A stretch of 64,000 nucleotides of DNA from CAZZNQ01 sp964655775. Its GTDB lineage: Bacteria > Planctomycetota > Brocadiia > SM23-32. Where the stretch lies: assembly GCA_964655775.1 (NCBI GenBank), contig CAZZNQ010000006.1, forward strand, positions 1 to 64,000, read 5' to 3'. Position numbers and translations under genes: made by a program. Under the pieces are notes generated by a model. That model was not told the DNA's origin. It saw only the letters and a list, made by a program, of their open reading frames with translations, and ran no database searches. Below, piece after piece: positions 8,129 to 15,388 of the stretch; positions within the stretch are counted from its first letter, which is position 1, and each line of letters starts with the position of its first letter.

Positions 8129-9289
8129 TCATTCGAATCGCTGGAGCGAAAGGCGGTGGGCCTCGATGAAATCCCAGTCCAACTCAGCCCCCAGCCCCGG
8201 ACCGTCGGGCGGATAGACGCAGCCATTCTCGTCGATGGCATCCAGGCCGTCACAGTAGTCCCGGTAGAACGGATAGTAGGTGGCCGGTCCTTTGGGGTGC
8301 ACAAGGGCCATCTCGTAGTAGTTCGTGTTGCGGATGGACGCCATGCAGTGCCTTTGGGCCGGCCCGGCGCCGTGCAGTTCCACGTCGATTCCCAGACCTT
8401 CCGCCGCGTGCGCGACCTTCATTGCACCGGTGATGCCGTCGAAGGCGGGATCTCCCCGCAGGAAGTCCGTTGCATCGGCCAGGGCGAAGTCCACGTGCGG
8501 CTGCAGGGAGCGCACGTGCTCCGTCATCAGCAGCGGCGTGCGGATAAGCTGCCGCAAGCGGCGGTGGCCGAACTGGCTGATGCCGCCGTCATTGTACGGG
8601 TCCTCGATCCAGAGGTATCGCTCCTCGTCGCACGCCCAGCCGATCTTCAGGGCGTCGGCGAACTTCTTCAGCTCGCAGGCGGGGTCGGTCATCAGATCCA
8701 TGCGGCCGCCCACCCGCCGGCCGACGGCGTGGATGGTCGCCGTCTCCTGCTCGATCGGCGCGTTGCCCCACCCGTGGATCTTGAACGCGGGATAGCCCAT
8801 TTCCAGGCACTTCTCGGCGAAGTCCGCGTAGGCTTCGGGGCTGCTCAGTCCGTCCGGCTGGTTATCGCCGTGGTAGGTGCTGGCGTAGGTGGGGAGCGGC
8901 TTGCGCCGCCCGCCCAGCAGCTCGTAGATGGGCGCGTTGAAGTACTTGCCGGCGACATCCCAGAGGAGGATGTCCACGGGGGCGACGCCGATGCGGGCGA
9001 ACTGGCGTGCCGCGCGGTTCAGGTCCTGGTAGACGACCTCCCGCTCCAGGGCGTTCCGCCCGATGAGGTAGCGGGCGAAGACCGGCAGCATCGCGACGTC
9101 CGGCGGCCGTGCGACTGTCTCGCCGACGATGCCGGCGTCCGTGAACATGCGGAGAGCGCAGGCGCGGCGCGCCACGGCGCTGCCGGGCTGGTAGACGATG
9201 TTGAAGCCGTTGTAGTCCCGCCCCATGTTCTCCAGGCGGTATTCGAACTCATGCGCCTCGATGCCGGTGATCCGAAGTCCCTCGCCCAT
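8129..9289 (-). CDS. Enolase-superfamily (mandelate racemase/muconate lactonizing-like) enzyme
   Basis: 386 residues, normal for the superfamily. The second catalytic motif is K-x-H (Lys170-His172 in AFKIHGWG) instead of the usual K-x-K. The metal ligands appear as Asp202 (MTDPA), Glu229 (WIEDP) and Glu257 (TEHV). The N-terminal capping domain is present, with WDVAGKYFNAPIYELLGG leading into the barrel. These enzymes abstract a proton alpha to a carboxylate; acid-sugar dehydratases are the most common members in such organisms. The start has a GGGAGG site. A divergent SDR gene follows, and both may belong to sugar-acid catabolism. Confidence 0.85.
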   Translation of the reverse strand: MGEGLRITGIEAHEFEYRLENMGRDYNGFNIVYQPGSAVARRACALRMFTDAGIVGETVARPPDVAMLPVFARYLIGRNALEREVVYQDLNRAARQFARIGVAPVDILLWDVAGKYFNAPIYELLGGRRKPLPTYASTYHGDNQPDGLSSPEAYADFAEKCLEMGYPAFKIHGWGNAPIEQETATIHAVGRRVGGRMDLMTDPACELKKFADALKIGWACDEERYLWIEDPYNDGGISQFGHRRLRQLIRTPLLMTEHVRSLQPHVDFALADATDFLRGDPAFDGITGAMKVAHAAEGLGIDVELHGAGPAQRHCMASIRNTNYYEMALVHPKGPATYYPFYRDYCDGLDAIDENGCVYPPDGPGLGAELDWDFIEAHRLSLQRFE

Positions 9290-9341
9290 CTCGTCCTCCC
9301 GTGTCCTGACGTCCACTGGTGAACCTCGACGGCCGGCAGGC

Positions 9342-9370
9342 AGGTTAGCAGAGCGCCGCGCGCTCGGCAA
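9342..9370 (-). promoter_or_regulatory. Possible promoter of the enolase-superfamily gene
   Basis: Minus strand TTGCCG, 17-base spacer, TAACCT, about 50 bases before the ATG. The match is weaker than at other sites here. Confidence 0.35.
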
Positions 9371-9387
9371 GGCACACGCGGGCGTCC

Positions 9388-9415
9388 TTGAACTTCGGGC
9401 GGCTCGGGTTATCAT
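9388..9415 (+). promoter_or_regulatory. Possible promoter of the SDR gene
   Basis: TTGAAC, 16-base spacer, TATCAT, about 37 bases before the chosen ATG. It stands back to back with the promoter of the enolase-superfamily gene. Confidence 0.45.
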
Positions 9416-9452
9416 CCCTGTGCACGATGACCGCATGATGAAAGGGCGGACA

Positions 9453-10193
9453 ATGGTATCCAGTTTCGAAGGTCAGGTGGCGGTGGTCACCGGAGCGGCG
9501 TCCGGTATTGGGAAGCGCATCGCCGCGGAACTCTCCGACCGGGGCGCCACGGTCGTCCTGTTCGACATAGACGCGGAGGGGCTCAAGCCGGTCTCAGAAG
9601 AGATCGGCGGAGAGGCAACGGTCGTGGACTGCGCGGACGACGCAGCGGTGCAGGAGGCGATCGGCGCGGCGGCCGCCCGGCACGGACGGCTCGACTTGCT
9701 CGTGCACTGTGCGGCCGTGGTCGGGCCCAACGCGCGCAAAGTCACCGAGGTATCCGTGGAGGAGTTCGACAGGGTCTACCGCGCCAACCTGCGCTCGTCG
9801 TTCCTGGTGACTAAGTATGCCCTGCTGGAGATGCAGAAGCGCGACTATGGGCGAATCCTCCTGTTCTCGTCCATCGCAGGCAAGGAGGGGAATGCCGGTA
9901 TGTCGCCCTACAGCACCACGAAAGCGGGCGTCATCGGCCTGGTGAAATCCGCGGGGAAGGAGTTCGCCGAAACGGGCATCACCGTCAACGCCATTGCGCC
10001 GGCCGTCATCCGCACCGCCATGGTCGAGTCCATGGCGCCCGAACAGGTGAAGTATATGACGGACCGCATCCCCATGAAACGCACCGGCACGCTGGACGAG
10101 GTGGCGGAGCTGGCGTGCTGGATCGTCTCCCCCGAGGCCAGCTTCAACACGGCGTTCACCTTCGACCTGACGGGGGGGCGCGCAACGTACTGA
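9453..10193 (+). CDS. Short-chain dehydrogenase/reductase (SDR)
   Basis: 246 residues, a classical SDR. The NAD(P) motif is TGAASGIG at 13-20, Asp38-Asp40 (FDID) suggest NAD(H) preference, and the catalytic set is Ser140, Tyr153 and Lys157 (YSTTK). The C-terminal ending DLTGGRATY is typical (usually DGG). It oxidises or reduces a hydroxyl/keto group, probably on a sugar or sugar acid given the divergent enolase-superfamily neighbour. An in-frame ATG at 9435 is a possible alternative start. It ends 7 bases before the convergent sulfatase gene. Confidence 0.9.
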   Translation: MVSSFEGQVAVVTGAASGIGKRIAAELSDRGATVVLFDIDAEGLKPVSEEIGGEATVVDCADDAAVQEAIGAAAARHGRLDLLVHCAAVVGPNARKVTEVSVEEFDRVYRANLRSSFLVTKYALLEMQKRDYGRILLFSSIAGKEGNAGMSPYSTTKAGVIGLVKSAGKEFAETGITVNAIAPAVIRTAMVESMAPEQVKYMTDRIPMKRTGTLDEVAELACWIVSPEASFNTAFTFDLTGGRATY

Positions 10194-10200
10194 ACCTCCG

Positions 10201-11607
10201 CTACTCCGGCGGCCAGTCGGGGTTCGGACCGGGTATGCGGGCTTCCACCCGGCGGCGCCATTGCGTCAGCAGGCCGTGCAGGCGTTGGGCGTGCTCGGGC
10301 TGCTCGTCAACGAGATTGCACCGCTCGCTCACGTCGCGGCGGAGGTCGTACAGCTCGAGCCGACCGTCCTCGAAGAACTCGATCAGCTTATGGTCGCCGA
10401 ACCGCACGGACGAACCGGGCGTGCCGCCCTGGTTCCCGTAGTGGGGATAGTGCCAGAAGAGCGGTCTGGCCTCGTCGCCTTCCTTGCCGCGCAGGAACGG
10501 AACCATACTGACGCCGTCCGTGTGCTGCTCCGGCATCGGGTCCAGCCCCGCCGCCTCCAGGAACGTCGGGTAGAAATCGGTGCTGGTTACCGGAACGGCG
10601 CAGGTGCTCCCGGGGCGCGGAACACCGGGCCAGCGGACGATCAACGGCTCCCTGGTGCCACCCTCGTACATCCAGCCCTTACCCTCGGAGAGCGGCGCGT
10701 TGCTCGTGGGGGAGCCTTCGGCGGTGGCCAGTCCGCCGTTGTCCGAGGTGAAGACCACGAGTGTGCTCTCCGCCTGGCCGGTCTCCTCCAGCGCGGCCAG
10801 CACGCGACCGACGTTAGCGTCCAGATTCTCGATCATGGCGGCGTAGACCGGATCGGACTGGACCAGCCGCCGGCGAATGCGCAGGTGGCGCTTGTGCTCG
10901 GTGGGGAAAGGCCCGTCTTCCTCGAACGTCTGCACCGTGTTCAGGCCCATCGCAACGGCTTTCTCCTCGTACTTACGCACGAGGTCGGCGGGCGCCTGGA
11001 TCGGCGTGTGCACGCTGTAATAGCACAGGTTCAGCAGAAACGGCCGGCTGCCGCTGCGAATCAGGTCGACGGCCCGATCCGTCAGGTAATCCGTCAGATA
11101 GGTTCCCTCGGGCACGTCCAGGTCGCTTAGCGCCGGGATGCTCCACGGGCTGAAGTAGCCGCCTTCCCCCGGGGAGCCGGACTCGCAGCCGGCGACGTTC
11201 ACCTGGAAGCCGTGGTCCTCGGGGCGATGCCCGTCCCCGCCCAGGTGCCATTTCCCTACGTGCCAGGTGGCATAGCCGGCATCGCGTAGCGCATCCGCGA
11301 CCGTCCGTTCGGAATGAGGCAGGTTCTTGATGTACGGCACGTCGATCAGACGCCCCCGGCAGGGGTGGGTCGTGCCCCGATGATCGATCCAGTCGGTAAG
11401 GCCGAGGGTCGCCGGATACTTGCCCGTCAGGATGGATGCGCGGGTGGGCGAGCAGACGGGCGCGGACGCGTAGGCGTCGGTGAACGTCATTCCCTGCGCG
11501 GACAGCCGGTCCAGGTTCGGCGTCTCGTAGAAAGCGCTCCCGTAGCAGGCGAGGTCGCACCAACCCATGTCGTCGACCAGAATGAACAGGATGTTGGGCC
11601 GCTCCAC
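10201..11607 (-). CDS. Sulfatase, formylglycine type
   Basis: 468 residues of the alkaline phosphatase/sulfatase superfamily. The start LFILVDDMGW carries the metal-binding Asp pair. The formylglycine motif is canonical: Cys52-Ser-Pro-Thr-Arg56 in VCSPTRASILTGKYP. GKWHLGG and TSDNGG, two further hallmark motifs, are present. It hydrolyses a sulfate ester, most likely on a polysaccharide. The start is inferred as a GTG behind an aagggg site, since the hydrolase core starts at once and no signal peptide is visible. A maturase for the active-site Cys is needed and is not in this window. Confidence 0.9.
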   Translation of the reverse strand: MERPNILFILVDDMGWCDLACYGSAFYETPNLDRLSAQGMTFTDAYASAPVCSPTRASILTGKYPATLGLTDWIDHRGTTHPCRGRLIDVPYIKNLPHSERTVADALRDAGYATWHVGKWHLGGDGHRPEDHGFQVNVAGCESGSPGEGGYFSPWSIPALSDLDVPEGTYLTDYLTDRAVDLIRSGSRPFLLNLCYYSVHTPIQAPADLVRKYEEKAVAMGLNTVQTFEEDGPFPTEHKRHLRIRRRLVQSDPVYAAMIENLDANVGRVLAALEETGQAESTLVVFTSDNGGLATAEGSPTSNAPLSEGKGWMYEGGTREPLIVRWPGVPRPGSTCAVPVTSTDFYPTFLEAAGLDPMPEQHTDGVSMVPFLRGKEGDEARPLFWHYPHYGNQGGTPGSSVRFGDHKLIEFFEDGRLELYDLRRDVSERCNLVDEQPEHAQRLHGLLTQWRRRVEARIPGPNPDWPPE

Positions 11608-11676
11608 GTCGTCGCCCCTTGAATGGAATACTGCGCCGCGCGAGGGGGCCGCGGGCACGGCCCGCCGTTTGCGGTC

Positions 11677-11705
11677 ATGCTAATCGTCGCCGGGTGAGAA
11701 CGCAA
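11677..11705 (-). promoter_or_regulatory. Sigma70-like promoter of the sulfatase gene
   Basis: Minus strand TTGCGT, 17-base spacer, TAGCAT, about 70 bases before the GTG start. Confidence 0.4.
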
Positions 11706-11739
11706 GTCTCGTGGCCCGGCGCACGACGCTCATCTATGC

Positions 11740-11769
11740 TTGCACGCACAGTAGCACTCGGATTACGAT
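11740..11769 (+). promoter_or_regulatory. Possible promoter of the mla operon
   Basis: TTGCAC, 18-base spacer, TACGAT. It lies 136 bases before the mlaE start, which would leave a long leader; tentative. Confidence 0.3.
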
Positions 11770-11905
11770 GTTACGCGCTTGTGGCGGGTGCCGGCGCGGC
11801 GCGGCCGCGCACTGGGCCTTCCGCCGCGAAGCGCACGCCCGAAGCCCGAGCCGGCCGTAGCCGCTCGACGACAATCACTGAACGTGCTGGAGCACGGCGC
11901 AGACC

Positions 11906-12700
11906 ATGGCGGAACCATCCAGGAATCCCCTGCTCGTGATGCTGGCCCGCCTGGGCGCGGCCGGCCTGGAGCCGCTCTGCGAGATGGGCAGGATGGGCGT
12001 TTTCCTGCTCACCACGCTTCTCTACGTGTTCGTGCCGCCGCTGAAGTTCCGCTGGGTGGTCAAGCGGGTGCAGTTCGTGGGGTTCCAGTCTCTGATCGTC
12101 ATTGCCCTCACCGGCCTGTTCACGGGCATGGTGCTCGGTTTCCAGGGCTTCTATACGCTGTTCCGCGTCGGTTCCACCGCGTTCCTCGGCCCCATGGTGG
12201 CGCTGTCGCTGCTGCGCGAGATGGGGCCGGTGATCACGGGCCTGATGGTGACGGCCCGCGCCGGTTCGGCCATCTGCGCGGAGATAGGCATCATGCGCAT
12301 AAGCGAGGAGATAGACGCCCTGGAGCTGATGGGCCTGAGCCCGTTCCGATACCTGATGGTGCCGGTGATGCTGGCGACGCTGATCTGCATGCCGCTGCTG
12401 ACGGCGCTGTTCAACGTGATCGGCATAGCGGGCGGCTACCTGGTGAGCGTGCGCCTGCTGGACGTGCCCGCCAGCACCTACTTCGGAGAGATGCTGGACT
12501 ACGTGGACTTCGAGGACGTAACCGGAACGGTGTACAAGTCCCTGGCTTTCGCCGTGCTGGTGGCCTGGATATCGTGCTACAAGGGATATCATGCAGGATT
12601 CGGCGCCGAGGGCGTCAGCAAGGCGTCCACGCAGGCCGTCGTCCTCTCATCGGTACTGATACTGGTGGGCGACTACTTCATGACCTCGGTGCTCTGGTAG
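11906..12700 (+). CDS. mlaE: Phospholipid ABC transporter permease MlaE
   Basis: 264 residues. It is the MlaE/YrbE permease of the Mla system, which moves phospholipids between outer and inner membranes. Hallmarks are the amphipathic N-terminus, FTGMVLGFQGFYTL, the block LREMGPVITGLMVTARAGSAICAEIG and ALELMGLSPFRYLMVP, typical of the family. Several membrane helices span most of the protein. It is the first gene of a five-gene operon mlaE-F-D-C-A, with 9 bases to mlaF. The start is the ATG that begins the family-like N-terminus. Confidence 0.95.
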   Translation: MAEPSRNPLLVMLARLGAAGLEPLCEMGRMGVFLLTTLLYVFVPPLKFRWVVKRVQFVGFQSLIVIALTGLFTGMVLGFQGFYTLFRVGSTAFLGPMVALSLLREMGPVITGLMVTARAGSAICAEIGIMRISEEIDALELMGLSPFRYLMVPVMLATLICMPLLTALFNVIGIAGGYLVSVRLLDVPASTYFGEMLDYVDFEDVTGTVYKSLAFAVLVAWISCYKGYHAGFGAEGVSKASTQAVVLSSVLILVGDYFMTSVLW

Positions 12701-12709
12701 GATACCGCG

Positions 12710-13471
12710 ATGCTCCGCGCGGAGAACATATACAAGTCCTTCGACGGGCTTCAGGTGCTGGCCGGGGCGACGCTGGAGGTGCAGGAACACGAGAGCGTCG
12801 CGCTGATCGGGCAGAGCGGCGGCGGCAAGACCGTGCTGCTGAAGCACCTGGCGGGGCTCTTGCGCCCCGACAGTGGACGCGTGCTGGTGGACGGACAGGA
12901 GATCAGCAAGCTGCGCGGGCGAGCGCTGAAGGATCTGCACACGCGGTTCGGATTCCTGTTCCAGGGCGGCGCCCTGTTCCAATCCATGACCGTCTACGAC
13001 AACGTCGCCTTCCCGCTGCGCGAAACGACGGACATGGAGGAAGGCGAGATCCACGACCGCGTCATGGAGGAGCTCGAACGCGTAGGCCTGCTCGGGGCGG
13101 AGCAGAAGTACCCCGCCCAGGTCAGCGGTGGAATGGCAAAACGCGCCGCGCTGGCCCGCGAGCTGATCCAGGAGCCGAAGGTGATGCTCTTCGACGAACC
13201 GACGACGGGGCTGGACCCCATCATCGTCCATTCGATACACGACCTGATACGCGCCTGCCAGGATGAACTCGGGCTGACCGCCGTGATCGTCACCCACGAG
13301 ATACCGCACATCTTCCCCATTGTGGACCGCGTGGCCATGCTCCGGGATGGAAAGGTGCTGTTCGCGGGCACGCCGGACGAGATATTCGCCTGCGAGGATC
13401 CGGACGTCAGGGAGTTCATCGAAGGCAGCCTGCCGCCGGAACGTTACCGGGTGCCCGGCGGTGGATCCTGA
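12710..13471 (+). CDS. mlaF: Phospholipid ABC transporter ATPase MlaF
   Basis: 253 residues. Walker A is GQSGGGKT at 34-41, the Q-loop Gln is at about 85, the signature is VSGGMAKR at 138-145 and Walker B with the catalytic Glu is VMLFDEP at 158-164. The VSGGMAKR form of the signature is characteristic of MlaF/Ttg2A instead of the common LSGGQ. It powers lipid movement together with the adjacent permease. Cytoplasmic, peripheral to the inner membrane. Confidence 0.95.
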   Translation: MLRAENIYKSFDGLQVLAGATLEVQEHESVALIGQSGGGKTVLLKHLAGLLRPDSGRVLVDGQEISKLRGRALKDLHTRFGFLFQGGALFQSMTVYDNVAFPLRETTDMEEGEIHDRVMEELERVGLLGAEQKYPAQVSGGMAKRAALARELIQEPKVMLFDEPTTGLDPIIVHSIHDLIRACQDELGLTAVIVTHEIPHIFPIVDRVAMLRDGKVLFAGTPDEIFACEDPDVREFIEGSLPPERYRVPGGGS

Positions 13472-13492
13472 TACAATCATAGAGGAAAACCC

Positions 13493-13969
13493 ATGAAACG
13501 GTTTCACGTGGAGTTGACTGCCGGTCTGTTCATGCTCGTCGGCATCCTCTGCCTGGGCTATCTCTCGATCCGATTCGGCAGAGAGGAGGTAACCGGAGGC
13601 GCCGGCTACGACGTGACAGCCACGTTCAGCAACGTGGGCGGCCTAGATCGGAAGAGCACAACGTCTGAACTCCAGTNNNNNNNNNNAGCGCCCATCATGA
13701 TGGCCGGTGTGCGCGTGGGCACCGTGTCCCAGGTAGCTCTGGTGGACTACGCGGCGAAGGTCACCCTGCGGGTGAACGAAGAACTGAAGCTGCCGGAGGA
13801 CTCCATCGCTTCGGTGAAGACGCGCGGGCTGATCGGCGAAAAGTACGTGGCCGTCAGTCCCGGCGGGTTGGATGACTACATCGGCGCCGGCGGCGAGATA
13901 CGCGAGACGGAAGCGGCCGTCGATCTGGAAGCAATGATATCCAAGTACGCGTTTGGCGAAGTGGAATGA
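13493..13969 (+). CDS. mlaD: MCE-domain lipid-binding protein MlaD (interrupted by adapter and gap)
   Basis: 158 residues as read. One N-terminal membrane helix (about 7-24) is followed by an MCE domain: YDVTATFSNVGGL, then a damaged piece, then APIMMAGVRVGTVSQVAL and KTRGLIGEKYVAVSPGG. It forms the inner-membrane ring that passes lipid to MlaEF. Between GGL and API lie 32 bases of Illumina adapter plus 10 Ns. By luck the frame stays open, but about 14 of the translated residues there are artificial; MCE relatives have only a few residues (a K-x-G type turn) at that point. The gene is probably intact in the organism. Its stop overlaps an ATG of the mlaC frame. Confidence 0.85.
   Translation: MKRFHVELTAGLFMLVGILCLGYLSIRFGREEVTGGAGYDVTATFSNVGGLDRKSTTSELQXXXXAPIMMAGVRVGTVSQVALVDYAAKVTLRVNEELKLPEDSIASVKTRGLIGEKYVAVSPGGLDDYIGAGGEIRETEAAVDLEAMISKYAFGEVE
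13645..13686. other. Illumina adapter remnant plus 10-N assembly gap
   Basis: 13645-13676 begins agatcggaagagcac and continues as the TruSeq read-1 3' adapter with one extra a, ending ctccagt. It is followed directly by ten Ns (13677-13686). This is sequencing adapter built into a scaffold join, not biology. Confidence 0.97.
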
Positions 13970-13989
13970 TGATGGCAACAGGAGGCGGC

Positions 13990-14685
13990 ATGAAAACCAG
14001 ACTGCCGTGCGCACTGATGGTGGTGTTCCTGGCCCTGGCGGTGAGCTTGCCGCGCTCGGCTGCCGCCGCGGCCGCCGGTGCGGGCGGCGATTCGCCCGAT
14101 GCCGACAAGAAGCCGAAGACGCCGCTGGAATTGGTGCAGGAGACCACCGAAGAGGTGCTCGACATCCTGAGCGATCCGAAGCTGAAAGGCGAGGAGAACG
14201 AGAAGAAGCGCCTCGAACTGGTGCGGAAAGCCATGCAGTACAAGTTCGGCTGGCACGAATTGGCCCAGCGCAGCCTGGGCAGGCACTGGCGCAGCCGCAC
14301 CGAGGAGGAGCGCGCCGAGTTTACGGCGCTGTTCCGCAGACTCATCGAGCAGACCTACCAGAGCCGTATCGAGAAGCACACGGATGCGGAACTGCGCTAC
14401 CAGGAAGAGGACGTTGAAGACGAAGGCTACGCGTCCGTGAAGCTGCTTGCCATCACCCGGGACAAGCAAGAGGTCCCGCTGGAGTACCGACTCCGACGCA
14501 TCGAGCGCAAGCCTGACGAGACCGAAGAAGAGAAGAAAAGACCGGACTGGATGGTCTATGACGTGAAGATCGAGGGCGTAAGCCTGGTACAGAACTACCG
14601 CTCACAGTTCAACGATATCATCGTCGGCGGCTCGTACCGGGAACTGGTCAAGAAGCTGAAGGCAAAGGTCGGCGAAGATGACTAG
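13990..14685 (+). CDS. mlaC: Periplasmic phospholipid-binding protein MlaC
   Basis: 231 residues with a Sec signal peptide (MKTRLPCALMVVFLALAVSLPRSAAA). The mature part has the Ttg2D/MlaC pattern: VQETTEEVLDIL, then FGWHELAQRSLGRHWRSRTEEERAEFTALFRRLIEQTY, then DWMVYDVKIEGVSLVQNYRSQFNDII near the C-terminus. It ferries phospholipid across the periplasm between the outer-membrane MlaA and the inner-membrane complex. The chosen ATG sits behind AGGAGG and starts the signal peptide; an ATG at 13966 overlapping the mlaD stop is an alternative. It overlaps mlaA by 8 bases. Confidence 0.93.
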   Translation: MKTRLPCALMVVFLALAVSLPRSAAAAAAGAGGDSPDADKKPKTPLELVQETTEEVLDILSDPKLKGEENEKKRLELVRKAMQYKFGWHELAQRSLGRHWRSRTEEERAEFTALFRRLIEQTYQSRIEKHTDAELRYQEEDVEDEGYASVKLLAITRDKQEVPLEYRLRRIERKPDETEEEKKRPDWMVYDVKIEGVSLVQNYRSQFNDIIVGGSYRELVKKLKAKVGEDD

Positions 14686-15376
14686 GACAAAGAATGCGGC
14701 GGCGTCCGCCGTAGTGCGACTGGGAGTGCTCGTTGTACTCGTTAGCGTCACGACGGGCTGCACCATAGGCAGTCGCGGGGAGCGGAACCTCGGCGACCCC
14801 TTCCGGCCGATGAACGAAACGTTCTTCACCTTCAACGACAAGATGTACTTCTGGGTGCTGAGACCCGTTGCCACGGGCTACGGCTACGTGGTGCCCCGCC
14901 CCGCTCGGCGCGGAGTGAGGAGCTTCTTCTCCAACCTTGGCACCCCCATGCGGGTGTTCGGATGCGTCCTGCAGGCGCAGTTCAGGGGAGCCGGCACGGA
15001 GGTGGCGCGATTCGGCATCAACACCACTGTCGGCGTGCTGGGCTTCTGGGACCCGGCCCGGGGGATGGGGCTGAAGCAGTACGAGGAGGATACGGGCCAG
15101 GCGTTCGCCGTCTGGGGCATAGGTCCCGGCTTCTACCTGAACCTGCCATTCCTGGGGCCGTCTACCCTCAGGGACGCCGTCGGCGGCCTGTTCGACCTGG
15201 TGCTTAACCCCACGACCTACCTGCCGGGGCTGAACCTGGTGAACTCGGTGAACTCGATCTCCCTGAATCCGGACGACTACCCAGATCTCAAAGAGGCCGC
15301 GCTGGACCCCTACATCGCCGTGCGCAACGCTTACTGGCAGAACCGCCAGCATCTGGTCCAGGAGCGCTCGCCCTGA
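14678..15376 (+). CDS. mlaA: Outer-membrane lipoprotein MlaA (VacJ)
   Basis: 232 residues. A lipoprotein signal ends at VSVTTGC (Cys28). The VacJ core follows: DPFRPMNETFFTFNDKMYFWVLRPVATGYGYVVPRPARRGVRSFFSNLGTP is split here as DPFRPMNETFFTFND, then RPVATGYGYVVP and GVRSFFSNLGTP; later RFGINTTVGVLGFWDPA and GQAFAVWGIGPGFYLNLP. It removes misplaced phospholipid from the outer leaflet of the outer membrane. It closes the mla operon and ends 12 bases from the convergent beta-helix gene. In E. coli mlaA is unlinked from mlaFEDCB; here it is in the operon. Confidence 0.94.
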   Translation: MTRTKNAAASAVVRLGVLVVLVSVTTGCTIGSRGERNLGDPFRPMNETFFTFNDKMYFWVLRPVATGYGYVVPRPARRGVRSFFSNLGTPMRVFGCVLQAQFRGAGTEVARFGINTTVGVLGFWDPARGMGLKQYEEDTGQAFAVWGIGPGFYLNLPFLGPSTLRDAVGGLFDLVLNPTTYLPGLNLVNSVNSISLNPDDYPDLKEAALDPYIAVRNAYWQNRQHLVQERSP

Positions 15377-15388
15377 GGCGGCCCGGCG

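Noticed and set aside
11779..13266. 495-codon plus-strand frame over mlaE/mlaF
   Set aside because: It is a shifted reading of two clear ABC transporter genes.
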